The position numbers and the translations under genes are program-made. DNA of 64,000 nucleotides from DASXHD01 sp038239005. GTDB taxonomy: Bacteria; Myxococcota_A; Polyangia; Polyangiales; Polyangiaceae. The stretch lies in NCBI GenBank assembly GCA_038239005.1, contig JBBSFE010000001.1, positions 62,001-126,000 on the forward strand, read 5' to 3'. Below the pieces are notes generated by a model, which had not been told where the DNA came from, ran no database searches, and saw only the letters and a list, made by a program, of their open reading frames with translations. Positions 62,096 through 64,000 of the stretch are shown here, one piece after another; positions within the stretch are counted from its first letter, which is position 1; the number at the start of each line of letters is the position of its first letter.

Positions 62096-63430
62096 ATGAA
62101 CAAGCGCCTCGGGTTTGCAGCGCTTCTGCTGCTCGGGTGTCCCAAGGAAAAGCCTTCGCCGGCGTCGGACGCGCAAGTTATGGCGTCGACGTCGGTGAGC
62201 GCTTCCATCGTGGACGCACACGTCGCCCCGAGCCTCCCCAAGAACGCGAACGTCGTTCTGATTTCGATCGACTGCCTTCGCGCCGACATGCCGTGGACGG
62301 GTTACCCGCGCGAGATCGCGCCGAACCTCACGAAGCTTGCGAAGCGTGCGGTCGTCTACACGCATGCGTATTCGGTGAGCTCGTACACGTCGATGAGCCT
62401 CGGCGGATTTCTCGGCGGCAAGCTCCCGAGCGAAATGAAACGCGACGGATATTTCTTCAGCGCGTACGCGCAAGACAACTTGATGTTCCCCGAAGTGATT
62501 CAATCCGCTGGCGTGCACACGGTGTCGGCGCACGCGCACGGGTACTTCAAAGATGCGGGTTTCTCGCAGGGTTTCGACTCGTACGAGGTTGTGCCGAACT
62601 TGAAGTGGAATCAATTCACCGACGAGAACGTGACGTCGCAAGATCTCGAGCCCATCGCCGAGCGATTGCTCTCGGATCCCAAGCACGACGCGGGTCGTTT
62701 CTTCGCGTGGTTCCATTTCCTCGACCCACACGACATGTACATCGCCCACGACGGCATCGACTGGGGCCAAAAACCGAAGACCACACGCGACATGTACGAC
62801 GGCGAGGTGACGTACACCGATCGGTGGGTGGGCAAATTGCTCGACTTCATCGCCGCCAAACCGTGGGCTGCGCGCACGGTCATCGTCGTGACGGCCGATC
62901 ACGGTGAAGCGTTCGGTGAGCACGGGCAGTATCGTCACGGGTTCGAAGTGTGGGAGCCGCTCGTGCGCGTGCCGCTCATGGTCGTGGTGCCGGGCATCGA
63001 GGCGCGCACCATCGACGTTTCGCGTAGCGCTCTCGACATGGCGCCGACAATGCTCGATTTGTTTTCGCTGCCCGTCGAAACATCGTTCGAGGGCACGAGC
63101 TTGGTCCCGGAAATTCTCGGCGGCGCGCCCGAAGAGCGCGACGTCGTGGTCGACCTGCCGAAGACGAGCGACAACGACAGGCGCCGCGCGCTCATTCACC
63201 AGAAATCGAAAATCATTTCGTTTGGCGCGGCCGAGTACATGCAAGCGTTCGATCTCGGGGCGGACGCGGACGAAAAGCAACCGCTCATCAAGGGCGAGCT
63301 CTACGACGATCTCACGGCGCGCCTGAAGACGTTCAATCGCGCGCACAAAGACAAAGAGATCCCCGCAACGAGCTGCAAAGAAGGGTGCCTCTGGGGCACG
63401 CACAAAGAAGTGGAAGGAGGCGCACCTTGA
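62096..63430 (+). CDS. Sulfatase-fold lipoprotein without a formylglycine motif
   Basis: 444 residues. Lipobox LLLGC. The alkaline-phosphatase/sulfatase fold is indicated by NVVLISIDCLRADMPWTGY (metal Asp), the middle HFLDPHDMY block and TADHGEAFGEHGQYRHG (metal site). The CxPxR formylglycine motif of type I sulfatases is absent; the aligned stretch reads SVSSYTSMSLGG. It may be a phosphoryl or phosphoethanolamine-type transferase, a Ser/Thr-dependent hydrolase, or an inactive relative. Its stop overlaps the following start. Confidence 0.8.
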   Translation: MNKRLGFAALLLLGCPKEKPSPASDAQVMASTSVSASIVDAHVAPSLPKNANVVLISIDCLRADMPWTGYPREIAPNLTKLAKRAVVYTHAYSVSSYTSMSLGGFLGGKLPSEMKRDGYFFSAYAQDNLMFPEVIQSAGVHTVSAHAHGYFKDAGFSQGFDSYEVVPNLKWNQFTDENVTSQDLEPIAERLLSDPKHDAGRFFAWFHFLDPHDMYIAHDGIDWGQKPKTTRDMYDGEVTYTDRWVGKLLDFIAAKPWAARTVIVVTADHGEAFGEHGQYRHGFEVWEPLVRVPLMVVVPGIEARTIDVSRSALDMAPTMLDLFSLPVETSFEGTSLVPEILGGAPEERDVVVDLPKTSDNDRRRALIHQKSKIISFGAAEYMQAFDLGADADEKQPLIKGELYDDLTARLKTFNRAHKDKEIPATSCKEGCLWGTHKEVEGGAP

Positions 63431-64000
63431 TTCATGCCATTCCGTGTCTGCGAGACAACTACGCGTACTTGGTCGTGTGCGACAAGACGATGCGCTGCGC
63501 GATCGTCGACCCATCGGAGGTCGAGCCCGTTCTCGCCGCGGTGAAGAGCGCGGGGCTCGAGCCTGAAGCCATTTGGAACACGCACCACCATCCCGATCAC
63601 ACGGGTGGCAACATTGGTCTGTGCGACGCGCTCGGCATCAAAGACGTCGTCGGGCACGCGTCGGATCGCGGCCGAATTCCGCGGCAATCGCGGTTCGTCG
63701 AGGAGAACGACTCGTTCGAGCTCGGCAAGGTCGAGGTGTCCATCCTTCACATCCCCGGCCACACGACGGGCGCGATTGCATACGTCCTCTTCAACGACGG
63801 CGATTCACCCGCCGTGTTCACGGGCGACACGCTTTTCATCGCCGGTTGCGGCCGCCTCTTCGAAGGCACCCCGGCAATGATGTTCGACTCGATGAAAAAG
63901 CTCGCCGGTCTGGAAGACCAAACGCGCGTCTACTGCGGCCACGAATACACGCGCTCAAACCTCGAGTTCGCCGCGCATGTCGAGCCTGCCAACGCCGACA
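63427..64000 (+). CDS. gloB: Hydroxyacylglutathione hydrolase (glyoxalase II), partial
   Basis: The frame runs off the window end. The start is a TTG at 63427 overlapping the sulfatase stop; it gives the family N-terminus IHAIPCLRDNYAYLV, and no in-frame ATG is better placed. Metallo-beta-lactamase fold: THHHPDHTGG, ILHIPGHTTGAIAY, FTGDTLFIAGCGRLFEGTP and CGHEYTRSNLEFA supply the two-metal site. It hydrolyses S-lactoylglutathione and related thioesters. Product size beyond the window is unknown. Confidence 0.92.
   Translation, partial: MIHAIPCLRDNYAYLVVCDKTMRCAIVDPSEVEPVLAAVKSAGLEPEAIWNTHHHPDHTGGNIGLCDALGIKDVVGHASDRGRIPRQSRFVEENDSFELGKVEVSILHIPGHTTGAIAYVLFNDGDSPAVFTGDTLFIAGCGRLFEGTPAMMFDSMKKLAGLEDQTRVYCGHEYTRSNLEFAAHVEPANAD

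Noticed and set aside
61229..63514. 761-codon minus-strand frame
   Set aside because: Crosses three coherent plus-strand genes with lipoprotein signals and metal motifs; composition is typical of antisense noise.

Overview
The window is 64 kb of dense, GC-rich bacterial DNA whose gene content points to Myxococcota (a delta-proteobacterial, Polyangiales-like myxobacterium). The signs are Ser/Thr kinases with the HRDVSPQN catalytic loop, a PEGA-like secreted protein, many small Asp/Gly/Thr-rich lipoproteins, MYXO-CTERM-like tails (Gly-Cys, hydrophobic stretch, Arg cluster), families that I associate with myxobacteria, and frequent ATGA/GTGA start-stop overlaps. This placement is inferred from gene content, not from a marker phylogeny. 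No rRNA, tRNA, CRISPR array or prophage was seen.

Layout. 1-7.9 kb, plus strand: end of a sigma-54 activator, a Ser/Thr kinase, secreted proteins, a GH84-like lipoprotein, an LpxL-like acyltransferase, a DUF72 protein and a short gamma-glutamyltransferase-like protein. 7.9-13.1 kb, minus strand: PilZ protein, lipoprotein, trpG-trpD-trpC, xerD, N-formylglutamate amidohydrolase and rpmB. 13.4-18 kb: an unknown membrane protein, a CorC/CNNM protein with a small coupled partner, a FliK/SctP-like protein and an M19 dipeptidase. 18.0-24.6 kb, plus strand: a tightly overlapping sulfur cluster of cysK, an E1 enzyme fused to the sulfur carrier CysO, an 87-residue E1-like fragment, cysM and the JAMM peptidase Mec, followed by two secreted proteins. 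24.6-31.5 kb: secreted and membrane proteins, including a 1391-codon ORF that looks like two exported proteins joined in frame. 31.5-35.4 kb, minus strand: DUF507, yicC, gmk, mtnP and a PfkB kinase. 35.4-43.9 kb: a zinc-ribbon coiled-coil protein, two unknown families, two TolC-like proteins, a barrel-like protein, a TPR protein and a SlyX-like protein. 43.9-45.5 kb: a Y1 (RAYT-like) transposase between hexanucleotide repeats, then a broken class D beta-lactamase-like pseudogene. 45.5-54.3 kb: a split complex I locus, nuoABCD and nuoGHI, with a Ser/Thr kinase and an AlkA-like protein where nuoE and nuoF would often be. 54.3-64 kb: an S41 peptidase-like lipoprotein, a 1804-residue degenerate kinase-TPR protein, a lipoprotein, a sulfatase-fold lipoprotein and a gloB-like gene cut by the window end.

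The most distinctive unit is the cysteine locus. CysO thiocarboxylate chemistry (E1 activation, CysM transfer onto O-phosphoserine, Mec release of cysteine) is best known from Actinobacteria. Here the E1 and CysO are one polypeptide. The E1 part lacks the usual N-terminal arginine-bearing helices, and a separate small downstream protein looks like exactly that missing segment, suggesting a split E1. A second theme is an internal MYXO-CTERM-like tail followed at once by a second export signal, seen in two unrelated ORFs (near 27.6 kb and 41.9 kb).
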